Below, one piece after another: positions 43,701 through 52,429 of a DNA stretch of 64,000 nucleotides (within the stretch, counting starts at the first letter, position 1; every line of letters begins with the position of its first letter). The notes beneath the pieces were generated by a model. It saw only the letters and a program-made list of their open reading frames with translations. It did not search any database and was not told where the DNA came from. The stretch is from Ampullimonas aquatilis. Lineage in GTDB: Bacteria > Pseudomonadota > Gammaproteobacteria > Burkholderiales > Burkholderiaceae_D. Made by a program: the position numbers and the translations under genes. The stretch spans positions 372,001 through 436,000 of the forward strand of contig NZ_CP183834.1 of the NCBI RefSeq assembly GCF_049675895.1, given 5' to 3'.

Positions 43701-44285
43701 ATGACACAAGACAACAACCTGCCGGCAGATCAGCAAGGCCCTAACGAATTCAACCTGATCTGGGTCGATATGGAGATGACCGGACTTGACCCTGATACCG
43801 ACAAGATTATTGAAGTTGCCGTGGTGGTGACCGATTCCAACCTCAATATCATTGCCGAAGGGCCGGTACTGGCGGTGCATCAGAGTGACGAGATCATGGG
43901 CAAGATGGACGCCTGGAATACCGCCACGCATGGCAAATCGGGCCTGACTGCGCGGGTCAAGGCTTCTACCATTGATGAGCAGGCTGCGGAAGAACAGCTG
44001 ATCGCGTTTTTATCGCGCTATGTGCCAAAAGGCAAATCACCGATGAGCGGCAACTCCATTTGCCAGGATCGCCGCTTTATGGCGCGTGGCATGCCCAGGC
44101 TGGAAGCATTTTTCCACTATCGCAATCTGGATGTGTCTACTGTCAAAGAGCTATGCAAACGCTGGCAGCCCGAGATCGCTAAGGGTTTTCAAAAGCGCAA
44201 TGCGCATACTGCGCTGGCCGATATTCATGAATCGATTGACGAGCTCAAGTATTACCGCGAAAAATTTTTCATCCAGACGGCCTAG
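43701..44285 (+). CDS. orn: Oligoribonuclease
   Basis: DEDDh 3'-5' exoribonuclease that degrades short oligoribonucleotides and the linear dinucleotide pGpG. 194 residues. ExoI motif DMEMTGLDP (Asp23, Glu25) is followed by the Exo II and III elements; NAHTALADIHESIDEL carries the catalytic His and Asp. Divergent from the M48 gene. Length and start are normal. Confidence 0.97.
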   Translation: MTQDNNLPADQQGPNEFNLIWVDMEMTGLDPDTDKIIEVAVVVTDSNLNIIAEGPVLAVHQSDEIMGKMDAWNTATHGKSGLTARVKASTIDEQAAEEQLIAFLSRYVPKGKSPMSGNSICQDRRFMARGMPRLEAFFHYRNLDVSTVKELCKRWQPEIAKGFQKRNAHTALADIHESIDELKYYREKFFIQTA

Positions 44286-44406
44286 GCGCCTCGCGGCGTG
44301 CTGCAATCATGACAGGCAAAATTGGGCGGCTGACATAGGCGGCCTGATTGCGCACAACGTGATTCATTGGCATTGAGTAATCAATAAGGCGACATAAAGG
44401 CGCATC

Positions 44407-45291
44407 ATGTTTGCAACCATTCTGGGTGTGGTTGGCCCGGTATTTCTGATTGTCCTGTTTGGTTTTGGCTGCGCCCGCCGCATGCCATTCGACCTCAAGG
44501 AATTCAACTTCATCACCATTGAGCTGTTTGCGCCGCTGCTCATCATCAGCTCGCTGGCCAGCAAGGAGTTTGACTTGCAGGCGCAGCGTCACCTGATTGT
44601 CAGTGCGGCCTTGATTGTGCTCGGCTCGGGCGTGATTGCCTGGCCGATCGCCAAACTGGCCGGCGTCTCGCGCAAAACCTTTGTACCACCAATGATGTTC
44701 AGTAATACCGGCAATATGGGTCTGCCGCTGGCGGTTTTTGCGTTTGGTCAGGCGGGGTTGGCCGCTGCGGTGGCGATGTTTTTGGTGTGCAATCTGCTGC
44801 ACTTTACGGTCGGGCTGAAAATCCTCAACTGGCAGGCTTCGCTCAAGACGCTGGTCAAAAATAATATTGTCTGGTCGACCTTGCTGGGCCTGGCGCTGGG
44901 CACTTTGCATATTGCCTTGCCCGAAGCGCTGATGCGCGCGCTCAAACTGCTGGGCGAGGCGACCATTCCGATGATGCTGTTTGCGCTGGGTGTGCGCATG
45001 ACCACCACGCCGCTGACCAACTGGCGGCTTGGTTTGCTGGGTGGACTGGTGTGTCCGTTAAGTGGCTTGGTAATGGCAGGTGTGTGCGTGCTTTTGTTGC
45101 CGCTCAGTGGGCAGGAAAAACTCCAGGTATTTTTGTTTGCCGGATTGCCGCCAGCCGTTTTCAATTACATGCTGGCCGAACGCTATGGTCAGGAACCTGA
45201 CAAAGTCGCCTCGATTGTGCTGGTAGGCAACGCTTTGTCGGTATTCTTTATTCCCTTGGCGCTCTGGCTGGGTTATCAATTTAATCAGTAA
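44407..45291 (+). CDS. AEC-family transporter
   Basis: 294 residues, about ten hydrophobic segments. It matches the auxin efflux carrier (AEC/PIN-like) fold with pseudo-repeat helices and a crossing motif FSNTGNMGLPLAVFAFG near residue 98; the second half has PMMLFALGVRM and LPPAVFNYMLAERYG. Bacterial AEC carriers often move small organic acids. The substrate is unknown. It follows orn, about 120 bases away, with a weak ribosome-binding site (GGCGC), so it may be cotranscribed or independent. Confidence 0.88.
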   Translation: MFATILGVVGPVFLIVLFGFGCARRMPFDLKEFNFITIELFAPLLIISSLASKEFDLQAQRHLIVSAALIVLGSGVIAWPIAKLAGVSRKTFVPPMMFSNTGNMGLPLAVFAFGQAGLAAAVAMFLVCNLLHFTVGLKILNWQASLKTLVKNNIVWSTLLGLALGTLHIALPEALMRALKLLGEATIPMMLFALGVRMTTTPLTNWRLGLLGGLVCPLSGLVMAGVCVLLLPLSGQEKLQVFLFAGLPPAVFNYMLAERYGQEPDKVASIVLVGNALSVFFIPLALWLGYQFNQ

Positions 45292-45306
45292 TTTACTAAA
45301 AAATAA

Positions 45307-45377
45307 GGAGTATATTGAAAAATGTACCTTATAAAGTGCTTATTTATTGGTTATTAAAAATTACTGATGTGGAGTAT
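45307..45377 (+). repeat. Dispersed AT-rich intergenic repeat, copy E
   Basis: Starts GGAGTAT (45307-45313), has the core GTGCTTATTTATTG (45336-45349), and ends TGATGTGGAGTAT with GGAGTAT again at 45371-45377. Located between the convergent ends of the AEC gene and mscL, upstream of the terminator. Confidence 0.7.
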
Positions 45378-45471
45378 AAAATTGTTGTTGCGGCGGCTAC
45401 GAATACTTTGATCGGGCGGGAGGGGTTGGACTCGGAAGGTTGTTCAGGTAGGCAATTGCCATTGGCATAAT

Positions 45472-45499
45472 AAAAAAGGGCGCTCAAGCGCCCTTTTTT
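45472..45499. terminator. Bidirectional terminator between the AEC gene and mscL
   Basis: AAAAAAGGGCGCT-CA-AGCGCCCTTTTTT. Works for the minus-strand mscL and for the plus-strand AEC gene. Confidence 0.9.
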
Positions 45500-45516
45500 A
45501 TGGATGATTCACCTGC

Positions 45517-45930
45517 TTATTTTTTCAGGCTGTCACGAATTTCACGCAACAACACGATGTCTTCAGCCGGTGCTGCTGGTGGCGCTGGAGGGGCTTCTTT
45601 TTTCAGTTTGTTCATTTGCTTGACCATCATGAAAATGATGAAAGCCAGAATAATGAAGTTCAGGGCCACAGTAATAAAGTTACCGTAGGCAAAGACAGCG
45701 CCAATTTTCTTCGCTTCAGCCAATGGCAGCGCGGCGTCTTGGCCGGCCAGTGCCACGTAGTAGTTGGAAAAGTCCAGACCACCAAAAATCTTGCTGACGA
45801 TAGGCATGATCAGATCACCAACTGCAGAATCAACAATCTTGCCAAATGCGCCACCAATGATGACACCAACGGCCAGATCCATCACATTGCCGCCGGCGGC
45901 GAAGTCTTTAAATTCTTGCAACATTCCCAT
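45517..45930 (-). CDS. mscL: Large-conductance mechanosensitive channel
   Basis: Homopentameric inner-membrane safety valve opened by membrane tension. 137 residues: N-terminal amphipathic GMLQEFKDFAAGGNVMDLAVGVIIG, first membrane segment with AVGVIIGGAFGKIVDSAV, a periplasmic loop, second membrane segment FITVALNFIILAFIIFMMVK and a charged C-terminus with EDIVLLREIRD. GGGAGTA lies just before the ATG. Single-gene unit. Confidence 0.97.
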   Translation of the reverse strand: MGMLQEFKDFAAGGNVMDLAVGVIIGGAFGKIVDSAVGDLIMPIVSKIFGGLDFSNYYVALAGQDAALPLAEAKKIGAVFAYGNFITVALNFIILAFIIFMMVKQMNKLKKEAPPAPPAAPAEDIVLLREIRDSLKK

Positions 45931-46144
45931 TTTTTACTCCCTTTAAGAGTTGACAAGCATCCGGAGATTCCGGTGAGAGCTTCAAGCAACCAATAGCTTA
46001 AAGTTCTGCGAGTTTAGTTCAGGACTATCAAAGTTACAATTCCTTACGGCTTTTCAATGTTAAAAAACGTGTCGCGAGGAGCGGGTGGGGAACTGCCGTT
46101 TTACCTTTGGCTGGAATAATTTTCGCTAATGGCTGTCAAGGGCT

Positions 46145-46172
46145 TTTTTACGGTCATCGTATAACGTATAAT
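46145..46172 (+). promoter_or_regulatory. Putative sigma-70 promoter of the petABC operon
   Basis: A perfect -10 TATAAT at 46167-46172 with a weak -35 TTTTTA at 46145-46150 and a 16-base spacer. It lies 44 bases before the petA start codon. Confidence 0.5.
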
Positions 46173-46215
46173 TTAGGGTTGCATCTGAAACGCTTTTTTC
46201 CAATCTGGGGTTGTG

Positions 46216-46824
46216 ATGAGTGAAAACCATATAGAAGATAGTTCCCGCCGTACCTGGCTGGTCGCGTCCTGCGTTGCCGGCGGTGTAGGCGGTCTGGCTG
46301 CTGCGGTTCCTTTTGTCAGCACATTTGCACCTTCCGAACGAGCCAAAGCGGCTGGTGCGGCAGTTGAGGTGGATATTTCTGCCTTGGCCCCAGGTGAGCT
46401 GAAAACCGTGGAATGGCGTGGCAAGCCGGTCTGGATTTTGAAGCGCACGCCAGAAATGATGGCATCGCTCAATAAAACTGAAAATCAGCTGGCTGATCCC
46501 AAGTCCGAGCGCAAGCCGGGTGAATTGACGCCTGAATATGCGCGCAATCAGTTCCGTTCACGCGAAGATCACAAGGATGTGCTGGTTGCGGTGGGTATTT
46601 GTACTCACCTGGGCTGCTCACCGTCTTCCAAGTTTCAGGCGGGTGCGCAACCTTCGCTGCCTGATGATTGGGCCGGTGGTTTCCTCTGCCCATGCCATGG
46701 CTCGACATTTGACCTCGCAGGTCGTGTTTTCAAAGGCAAGCCTGCGCCAGACAACCTCGAAATCCCTCCCTATGTTTATCTGTCCGACACCAAGTTGCTA
46801 ATTGGTGAAGATAAGAAGGCGTAA
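46216..46824 (+). CDS. petA: Ubiquinol-cytochrome c reductase, Rieske iron-sulfur subunit
   Basis: Rieske subunit of the cytochrome bc1 complex, taking the first electron from ubiquinol on the periplasmic side. 202 residues. A twin-arginine-like N-terminus (SSRRTWLVA) and single membrane anchor lead into the 2Fe-2S domain with box I CTHLGC (129-134) and box II CPCHGS (148-153). I start at ATG 46216; the GTG three bases earlier gives the same frame. The petA-petB-petC order is intact, followed by sspA and sspB as in most Burkholderiales. Confidence 0.97.
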   Translation: MSENHIEDSSRRTWLVASCVAGGVGGLAAAVPFVSTFAPSERAKAAGAAVEVDISALAPGELKTVEWRGKPVWILKRTPEMMASLNKTENQLADPKSERKPGELTPEYARNQFRSREDHKDVLVAVGICTHLGCSPSSKFQAGAQPSLPDDWAGGFLCPCHGSTFDLAGRVFKGKPAPDNLEIPPYVYLSDTKLLIGEDKKA

Positions 46825-46871
46825 GCCCCTGGGCTGGTCGTGATTGATAAAACTGATAATGGAGTCATCGA

Positions 46872-48152
46872 ATGGCTAACGAAAAAGTAATTCCCGCTGA
46901 TGCGTCTGCGGCAGAAAAACTGCTGGGCTGGGTGGATGCCCGCTTCCCGCTGACATCAACCTACAAAGCGCATCTGTCTGAATACTATGCGCCTAAAAAC
47001 TTCAACTTCTGGTACTTCTTTGGCTCCCTGGCCATGCTGGTACTGGTGATGCAGATTGTGACCGGCATCTTTTTGGTCATGCATTACAAACCTGACGCGA
47101 GCGTCGCATTTGCTTCAGTCGAATACATCATGCGTGATGTGCCTTGGGGCTGGTTGATTCGCTACATGCACTCCACTGGCGCTTCCATGTTTTTCGTGGT
47201 GGTCTATCTGCACATGATGCGTGGCCTGATGTATGGTTCATATCGCAAGCCGCGTGAACTGGTGTGGATCTTTGGTGTGGCGATCTTCTTGTGCCTGATG
47301 GCCGAAGCCTTCATGGGTTATCTGCTGCCTTGGGGCCAGATGTCCTACTGGGGCGCTCAGGTGATCGTTAATCTGTTCTCCGCCATTCCCGTGATCGGTC
47401 CTGATCTGTCAATCTGGATTCGTGGTGACTACGTGGTGGGTGATGCCACGCTGAACCGTTTTTTCTCTTTCCACGTGATTGCTGTCCCGCTGGTCTTGCT
47501 GGGTCTGGTGGCTGCACACATTGTGGCCTTGCATGAAGTGGGTTCCAACAACCCGGATGGCGTAGAAATCAAGGCTAAAAAAGATGCCAACGGTATTCCT
47601 CTGGATGGCATTCCTTTCCATCCTTACTACACCGTGCACGATATTCTGGGCGTGAGCGTATTTTTGATGGTGTTCTCGGCGATTCTGTTCTTTGCGCCTG
47701 AAATGGGCGGCTATTTCCTTGAGTACAACAACTTTGTCCCTGCTGATCCATTCAAGACACCACCACACATTGCGCCAGTCTGGTATTTCACACCTTACTA
47801 CTCCATTCTGCGTGCCAACGTGTACAACTTCTTCTGGCTGGATGCCAAGTTGTGGGGTGTGATCATGATGGGTGGTGCGGTTGTGATTCTGTTCTTCCTG
47901 CCATGGCTTGATCGCTCACCAGTCAAGTCAATCCGTTATCGTCCAACGATCCATAAAGTGATCTATGGTATCTTCATTGTGGCCTTCCTGATCCTGGGTT
48001 ATCTGGGTATTCAGCCGCCATCACCTGTTGGTAACATCATTTCCCAGATCGGTACAGTGATCTATTTTGGCTTCTTCCTTGGCATGCCAATCTGGAGTAC
48101 TTGGGGTAAATGCAAGCCGGTTCCTGACCGTGTCACATTTCAACCGCACTGA
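46872..48152 (+). CDS. petB: Ubiquinol-cytochrome c reductase, cytochrome b subunit
   Basis: Core membrane subunit with the Qo and Qi sites and two b haems. 426 residues with about eight transmembrane helices. Paired axial His ligands are visible in IRYMHSTGASMFFVVVYLHM (helix B) and RFFSFHVIAVPLVLLGLVAAH (helix D); the PEWY-type Qo motif is not obvious because the segment reads PVWYF, as seen in some betaproteobacterial cytochromes b. It starts about 47 bases after petA. Sequence is complete and ends VTFQPH. Confidence 0.96.
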   Translation: MANEKVIPADASAAEKLLGWVDARFPLTSTYKAHLSEYYAPKNFNFWYFFGSLAMLVLVMQIVTGIFLVMHYKPDASVAFASVEYIMRDVPWGWLIRYMHSTGASMFFVVVYLHMMRGLMYGSYRKPRELVWIFGVAIFLCLMAEAFMGYLLPWGQMSYWGAQVIVNLFSAIPVIGPDLSIWIRGDYVVGDATLNRFFSFHVIAVPLVLLGLVAAHIVALHEVGSNNPDGVEIKAKKDANGIPLDGIPFHPYYTVHDILGVSVFLMVFSAILFFAPEMGGYFLEYNNFVPADPFKTPPHIAPVWYFTPYYSILRANVYNFFWLDAKLWGVIMMGGAVVILFFLPWLDRSPVKSIRYRPTIHKVIYGIFIVAFLILGYLGIQPPSPVGNIISQIGTVIYFGFFLGMPIWSTWGKCKPVPDRVTFQPH

Positions 48153-48172
48153 TCAAGAAACGGAAAACTGAC

Positions 48173-48958
48173 ATGAAAACGACAATGATGAAAAAACTGA
48201 TTCATTCGGTAGCCGGTCTTGGCTTGGCGATGGTGACAGGTTTGGCGATGGCCAATTCCGGTGGTTATCCACTTGATACTGCGCCCAATAAGGTAAAAGA
48301 TCTGGCGGCCTTGCAACATGGTGCCAAACTGTTCGTCAATTACTGCCTGAACTGTCACGGTGCGGCTTCCATGCGTTACAACCGTTTGATGGACATTGGT
48401 CTGACGGAAGAGCAGATCAAGGAAAATCTGCTGTTCTCTACTGACAAAGTGGGCGAGACCATGAAAACGGCTTTGGATCCCAAGGATGCCAAGCAGTGGT
48501 TTGGTGCGGCACCACCTGATCTGTCCGTGATTGCCCGTGCCAAAGCGTCGGAGCTGGGTTCCGGTCCCGACTGGATCTACACTTATTTGCGCACTTACTA
48601 TCGGGACGAAACCCGTGCTACTGGCTGGAACAACCTGGTCTTCCCCAATGTGGGTATGCCACATGTGTTGTGGGAACTGCAAGGTCAGCGTGCTGCCAAG
48701 TTTGAAGAAGAAAAAGATCCGCATGATGCCAGCAAGACGATCCATAAATTTGCCGGGTTTGAACAACTCACACCTGGAAAATTGAAGCCGGCTGAATATG
48801 ATGAAGCTGTGGCAGATCTGGTTGGCTATCTGCAATGGATGGGCGAACCCAAGCAGCTCTATCGTAAACAATTGGGTGTTGGCGTACTGTTGTTCTTGTC
48901 GATCTTCACCTTGATTGCCTGGCGCCTGAATGCGGCCTACTGGAAAGACATCAAATAA
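48173..48958 (+). CDS. petC: Ubiquinol-cytochrome c reductase, cytochrome c1 subunit
   Basis: Haem c1 subunit, passing electrons to soluble cytochrome c. 261 residues. Signal peptide about 1-27 (ending LAMA), single haem motif CLNCH (58-62), an axial Met candidate in NVGMPHVLWE, and a C-terminal membrane anchor VGVLLFLSIFTLIAW. It ends about 20 bases before a strong terminator, so the pet operon likely stops here. Confidence 0.97.
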   Translation: MKTTMMKKLIHSVAGLGLAMVTGLAMANSGGYPLDTAPNKVKDLAALQHGAKLFVNYCLNCHGAASMRYNRLMDIGLTEEQIKENLLFSTDKVGETMKTALDPKDAKQWFGAAPPDLSVIARAKASELGSGPDWIYTYLRTYYRDETRATGWNNLVFPNVGMPHVLWELQGQRAAKFEEEKDPHDASKTIHKFAGFEQLTPGKLKPAEYDEAVADLVGYLQWMGEPKQLYRKQLGVGVLLFLSIFTLIAWRLNAAYWKDIK

Positions 48959-48975
48959 ATTCCGGCAATTTCTAT

Positions 48976-49009
48976 AACAAAGTGGGCAGCACTGCCCACT
49001 TTGTTTTTT
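48976..49009 (+). terminator. Terminator after petC
   Basis: AACAAAGTGGGCA pairs with TGCCCACTTTGTT, then TTTT. Located about 20 bases after the petC stop. Confidence 0.9.
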
Positions 49010-49036
49010 GTACTCAACAATAAAAGGTAACTCACC

Positions 49037-49648
49037 ATGATGGTTCTTTATTCTGGTACCACCTGCCCCTTTTCTCAACGCTGCCGTCTGGTCTTGTTTG
49101 AAAAAGGTATGGACTTTGAAATTCGTGATGTTGATCTGTTCAATAAACCTGAAGATATTTCAGTCATGAATCCATATGGTCAGGTTCCCATTCTGGTTGA
49201 ACGTGATCTGATTCTGTATGAATCCAATATCATCAACGAATACATTGACGAGCGTTTTCCTCATCCTCAGTTGATGCCTGCTGATCCGGTACAACGTGCC
49301 CGTGTGCGTCTGTTCTTATTCAATTTTGAAAAAGAGTTATTTGTGCACGTTAGCGCATTGGAAAGCAACGCAGCTAAGCAGGATGTCAAGCTGGTTGAAA
49401 AAGCACGCATGGCGATTCGTGATCGTCTGACGCAACTGGCTCCCATTTTTCTGAAAAACAAATGGATGCTGGGTGAAGATTTCTCCATGCTGGATGTGGC
49501 AATTGCACCGTTGCTCTGGCGTCTGGATCACTATGGCATTGAGCTGTCTAAAAACGCTGCACCTTTGTTGAAATATGCTGAGCGTATTTTCAGCCGTCCA
49601 GCCTATATTGAGGCATTGACGCCTTCAGAAAAGGTGATGCGCCGTTAA
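49037..49648 (+). CDS. sspA: Stringent starvation protein A
   Basis: RNA polymerase-associated protein with a glutathione S-transferase fold. 203 residues; N-terminal thioredoxin-like domain MVLYSGTTCPFSQRCR, then VPILVERDLILYESNIINEY and the C-terminal helical domain. The cysteine in CPFS replaces the Ser of E. coli SspA variants and is common in betaproteobacteria. It lies after the petC terminator and before sspB. Two adjacent ATGs (49037 and 49040) are possible starts. Confidence 0.95.
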   Translation: MMVLYSGTTCPFSQRCRLVLFEKGMDFEIRDVDLFNKPEDISVMNPYGQVPILVERDLILYESNIINEYIDERFPHPQLMPADPVQRARVRLFLFNFEKELFVHVSALESNAAKQDVKLVEKARMAIRDRLTQLAPIFLKNKWMLGEDFSMLDVAIAPLLWRLDHYGIELSKNAAPLLKYAERIFSRPAYIEALTPSEKVMRR

Positions 49649-49667
49649 GCGCTTTACAGGAACGATC

Positions 49668-50159
49668 ATGCCTGAAACATCGACCAAGCCTTATCTGATC
49701 CGTGCCATTTATGAATGGTGCACAGATAATGGCTATACGCCCTACATTGCGGTTGCCGTGAACGCCAATACACGGGTGCCAATGGAGTTTGTTAAAAACA
49801 ATGAGATTGTGCTTAACATCAGCTTTGAAGCAACCAGCAAACTGAAGATGGGCAATGATCTGATTGAGTTTCACGCACGTTTTGGTGGTGTGTCACGTGA
49901 GATTTCAATTCCAATCGATAATGTGGCGGCCATCTATGCACGTGAAAATGGTCAAGGCATGGCATTTCCGATTGCGCCACTCAGTGATGAGGCTGGAGAA
50001 GAGCCAAACAGCACTGCTGCGAGCATCCATAAGTTAACCTCTGTGGACAATGCCATAACAGAAAAGAATGACAAATCGGTGACAGATGTTAATCCAGAAC
50101 CACCCGAACCTGATGGCCCCAAGCCAACCGGCAGACCAAGTCTTAAACGCATCAAATAA
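49668..50159 (+). CDS. sspB: Stringent starvation protein B (ClpXP adaptor)
   Basis: Adaptor that binds ssrA-tagged and other substrates and delivers them to ClpXP. 163 residues: a conserved N-terminal substrate-binding domain (YLIRAIYEWCTDNGYTPYIAV, ISFEATSKLKMGND) of about 105 residues, a Ser/Asn/Glu-rich variable linker, and a short basic C-terminus (GRPSLKRIK) that likely docks on ClpX. It follows sspA by 20 bases. Confidence 0.95.
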   Translation: MPETSTKPYLIRAIYEWCTDNGYTPYIAVAVNANTRVPMEFVKNNEIVLNISFEATSKLKMGNDLIEFHARFGGVSREISIPIDNVAAIYARENGQGMAFPIAPLSDEAGEEPNSTAASIHKLTSVDNAITEKNDKSVTDVNPEPPEPDGPKPTGRPSLKRIK

Positions 50160-50161
50160 GC

Positions 50162-50191
50162 GTGACAAGAACAAAAAGGTTGGGTTAGAAT
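50162..50191 (+). promoter_or_regulatory. Putative promoter of the tRNA-Thr gene
   Basis: A -10 like TAGAAT (50186-50191) and a -35 like TGACAA (50163-50168) with a 17-base spacer. It ends ten bases before the mature tRNA and begins just after the sspB stop. Confidence 0.6.
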
Positions 50192-50201
50192 AGCATTCTT
50201 C

Positions 50202-50277
<76 letters not shown>

Positions 50278-50281
50278 AATT

Positions 50282-50316
50282 AAAAAGCGACTTTCAGCAA
50301 TGAAAGTCGCTTTTTT
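50282..50316 (+). terminator. Terminator after tRNA-Thr
   Basis: AAAAAGCGACTTTCA pairs with TGAAAGTCGCTTTTT and continues in T. Confidence 0.9.
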
Positions 50317-50447
50317 CTTTTCCAAAGTCGATACATTGTCGATATATTGCTTCGGTTTAACGACGTGCTTTATTTGCGGGTCAGGTTAAGCAGCGCAATC
50401 AGTTTGATGTTTCTTATTTATTTGCATACTTCTTCCATACGTCTTTT

Positions 50448-51326
50448 TTAGTTACTTGGTTGGCTGGGCAAGCAAGTCAGGATTTGCTTGCCAGTCCAAC
50501 TGGCACCAGGGGCAAGATTAATTGGATTCTCAATCACGGCAGCTTCAATACATAACATCTTGCGATACCCTTCTGCTTGCATATCATTGAAGGCGGCACC
50601 TTTATCCGCACCAGGATTCCAAACCACCGTATCGGGAAAGCCGATCGTTGCAATTGATAAATCGTTTCTGACTTCTCGGACCAATAAAGGTTGGGGGCTG
50701 CAGTTGTAGATACGATCTACTTCACCTTGGATGCGCAAGACTTCGTTGGCCTGTTCACAGTTTTTAAGACCCAATGCGGAGTCTTGGTAACGACGATGTT
50801 GTAAGCCTAATACTTGCACGTCATCAATATCAACCACGGCCAAATAGGTGTGCAAGGCATGGGTAAAGGTGATGACTTGTTGATCCAGGTTGGTGATGGA
50901 CAAAGCCAGTTCCAGCGTGCTTTCAAAGACACTCACTTGTAATTCAAGTTTGAATGCATGAGACCAGATGGCACGAGTCTGTTCATTGTCTTGTAAACTC
51001 AGCGTCGCTACCGCAGTGCCATCGGCAAGGCGGCTGGCAGATTGCAATTGCCAATGGCGGTTGCGTGCAAAGCCATGTTTAGGCAATGGCCCCTGGGCAG
51101 CAAACTGCGGAAAGATGACCGGTACACCACCACGAATTGCTACCCCTTCGGCAAAGCCAGAAGTGCTGCTCAAAAAGAGCCGGTTATCTGATTGACCGGC
51201 TGGAACCCAGCTTGTCACATGGCCGCCATGCAAATAAATCTCAGCGCGGGCACCATCGGCAGATTCAATCAAAATATAAGGCAATCCACCTTGGCCGGTG
51301 GCGAGCGTGAAGGTTGAGTCAGTCAT
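50448..51326 (-). CDS. YeaD-like aldose 1-epimerase (D-hexose-6-phosphate mutarotase)
   Basis: 292 residues of the YeaD/aldose epimerase fold; YLHGGHVTSWVP, RGGVPVIFPQF, KHGFARNRHW and HTYLAVVDIDDVQVLGL are conserved, with the active-site His in HGFARN and HTY. Its ATG overlaps the ubiX stop by eight bases, so the two are coupled. The likely substrate is a hexose 6-phosphate. Confidence 0.88.
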   Translation of the reverse strand: MTDSTFTLATGQGGLPYILIESADGARAEIYLHGGHVTSWVPAGQSDNRLFLSSTSGFAEGVAIRGGVPVIFPQFAAQGPLPKHGFARNRHWQLQSASRLADGTAVATLSLQDNEQTRAIWSHAFKLELQVSVFESTLELALSITNLDQQVITFTHALHTYLAVVDIDDVQVLGLQHRRYQDSALGLKNCEQANEVLRIQGEVDRIYNCSPQPLLVREVRNDLSIATIGFPDTVVWNPGADKGAAFNDMQAEGYRKMLCIEAAVIENPINLAPGASWTGKQILTCLPSQPSN

Positions 51327-51927
51327 AATCGTTTGTCGTGGAATTTGTCAATCCTTGCCAGGCAGGGCTCAGTGATTGAGCCAAACCCATCAGATCCATG
51401 ACCCGGCCGATGGTGTGATCAACCATCGCCTCAATGCTTTGTGGACGTTGATAAAAGCCAGGCACCGGCGGGAAAATGATGCCACCCATTTCGGTCACGG
51501 CAGTCATATTGCGTAGGTGGGCCAGATTGAAGGGGGTTTCACGAACCATCAAAATCAGGCGACGACGTTCCTTGAGGGTCACATCGGCGGCGCGGCTGAT
51601 CAGGTTGTCTGACATGCCGTGGGCGATGGAAGCCAGTGTCTTCATTGAGCAGGGCGCCACCACCATGGCATGCGTGGCAAATGAGCCGCTGGCAATGGCT
51701 GCACCAATATCTTTCGCCGTGTAATGTATATCAGCCAGTTGCCTGATGTCATCACGCCCCATGTTCGTTTCATGTTTGAGGTTCAATAAACCTGCGCTTG
51801 AGATCAGCAAATGGGTTTCAACGGTGGGCAGGCCGCGTAAAGCCTTGAGCAAACGCACGCCATAAATTGCACCCGATGCGCCAGTAATGGCAACAATGAT
51901 TTTGATTGGGCTGGAAGTTGGGATCAT
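51319..51927 (-). CDS. ubiX: Flavin prenyltransferase UbiX
   Basis: Makes the prenylated FMN cofactor for the UbiD decarboxylase of ubiquinone synthesis. 202 residues; ITGASGAIYGVRL binds FMN, and the motifs APCSMKTLASIAHG and RETPFN are conserved. The partner ubiD is not in this window. It overlaps the epimerase gene downstream and lies about 145 bases downstream of grxD on the same strand. Confidence 0.95.
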   Translation of the reverse strand: MIPTSSPIKIIVAITGASGAIYGVRLLKALRGLPTVETHLLISSAGLLNLKHETNMGRDDIRQLADIHYTAKDIGAAIASGSFATHAMVVAPCSMKTLASIAHGMSDNLISRAADVTLKERRRLILMVRETPFNLAHLRNMTAVTEMGGIIFPPVPGFYQRPQSIEAMVDHTIGRVMDLMGLAQSLSPAWQGLTNSTTNDYD

Positions 51928-52072
51928 CTAAAGTGGCTGCTTGTGACAAGGCCCACAGTGTAACCTGATGAATTGCTGGCCGAACAGGCGTGTCAGCCAG
52001 CATATGCAAAGTGCATCACCGCCTGGCCGATAGTTTGTACCGACCAGGGGTAAAAAATGCTTGCCGAATTGA

Positions 52073-52384
52073 TTAGGCAGCTGTAATCAGTGTTTGCAGT
52101 TCACCGGAGGTGAACATTTCGTTCATGATGTCGGAACCGCCAATGAATTCACCCTTGACGTAGAGTTGGGGAATGGTTGGCCAGTTTGAAAAGGACTTGA
52201 TGCCTTGACGGATTTCATCATTTTCCAGAACATTGACAGTCATCACGTTTTTGGCACCGCTGGCCTTGAGCAATTCGATTGCCTTGCCAGAAAAGCCGCA
52301 CATTGGAAACTGGGCAGTACCTTTCATGAACAGCACAACGGGGTGTGAAGTCACGAGTTTTTGCAATTCAGCTTGTGTATCCAT
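52073..52384 (-). CDS. grxD: Monothiol glutaredoxin (CGFS type)
   Basis: 103 residues with the CGFS active site (Cys29), MKGTAQFPMCGFSGKAI, and WPTIPQLYVKGEFIGGSDI. CGFS glutaredoxins dimerise around a 2Fe-2S cluster and act in iron-sulfur assembly and iron sensing. Located between prmC (45 bases upstream) and ubiX. A common Burkholderiales order is hemA-prfA-prmC-grxD-ubiX. Confidence 0.96.
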   Translation of the reverse strand: MDTQAELQKLVTSHPVVLFMKGTAQFPMCGFSGKAIELLKASGAKNVMTVNVLENDEIRQGIKSFSNWPTIPQLYVKGEFIGGSDIMNEMFTSGELQTLITAA

Positions 52385-52429
52385 TTATTTCTCCATTCGA
52401 AGTCACTATTTTACCAAGGCCTAGAAAGC

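Noticed and set aside
48140..49078. 312-codon open frame on the minus strand
   Set aside because: Antisense to petC and part of sspA, both clearly real.
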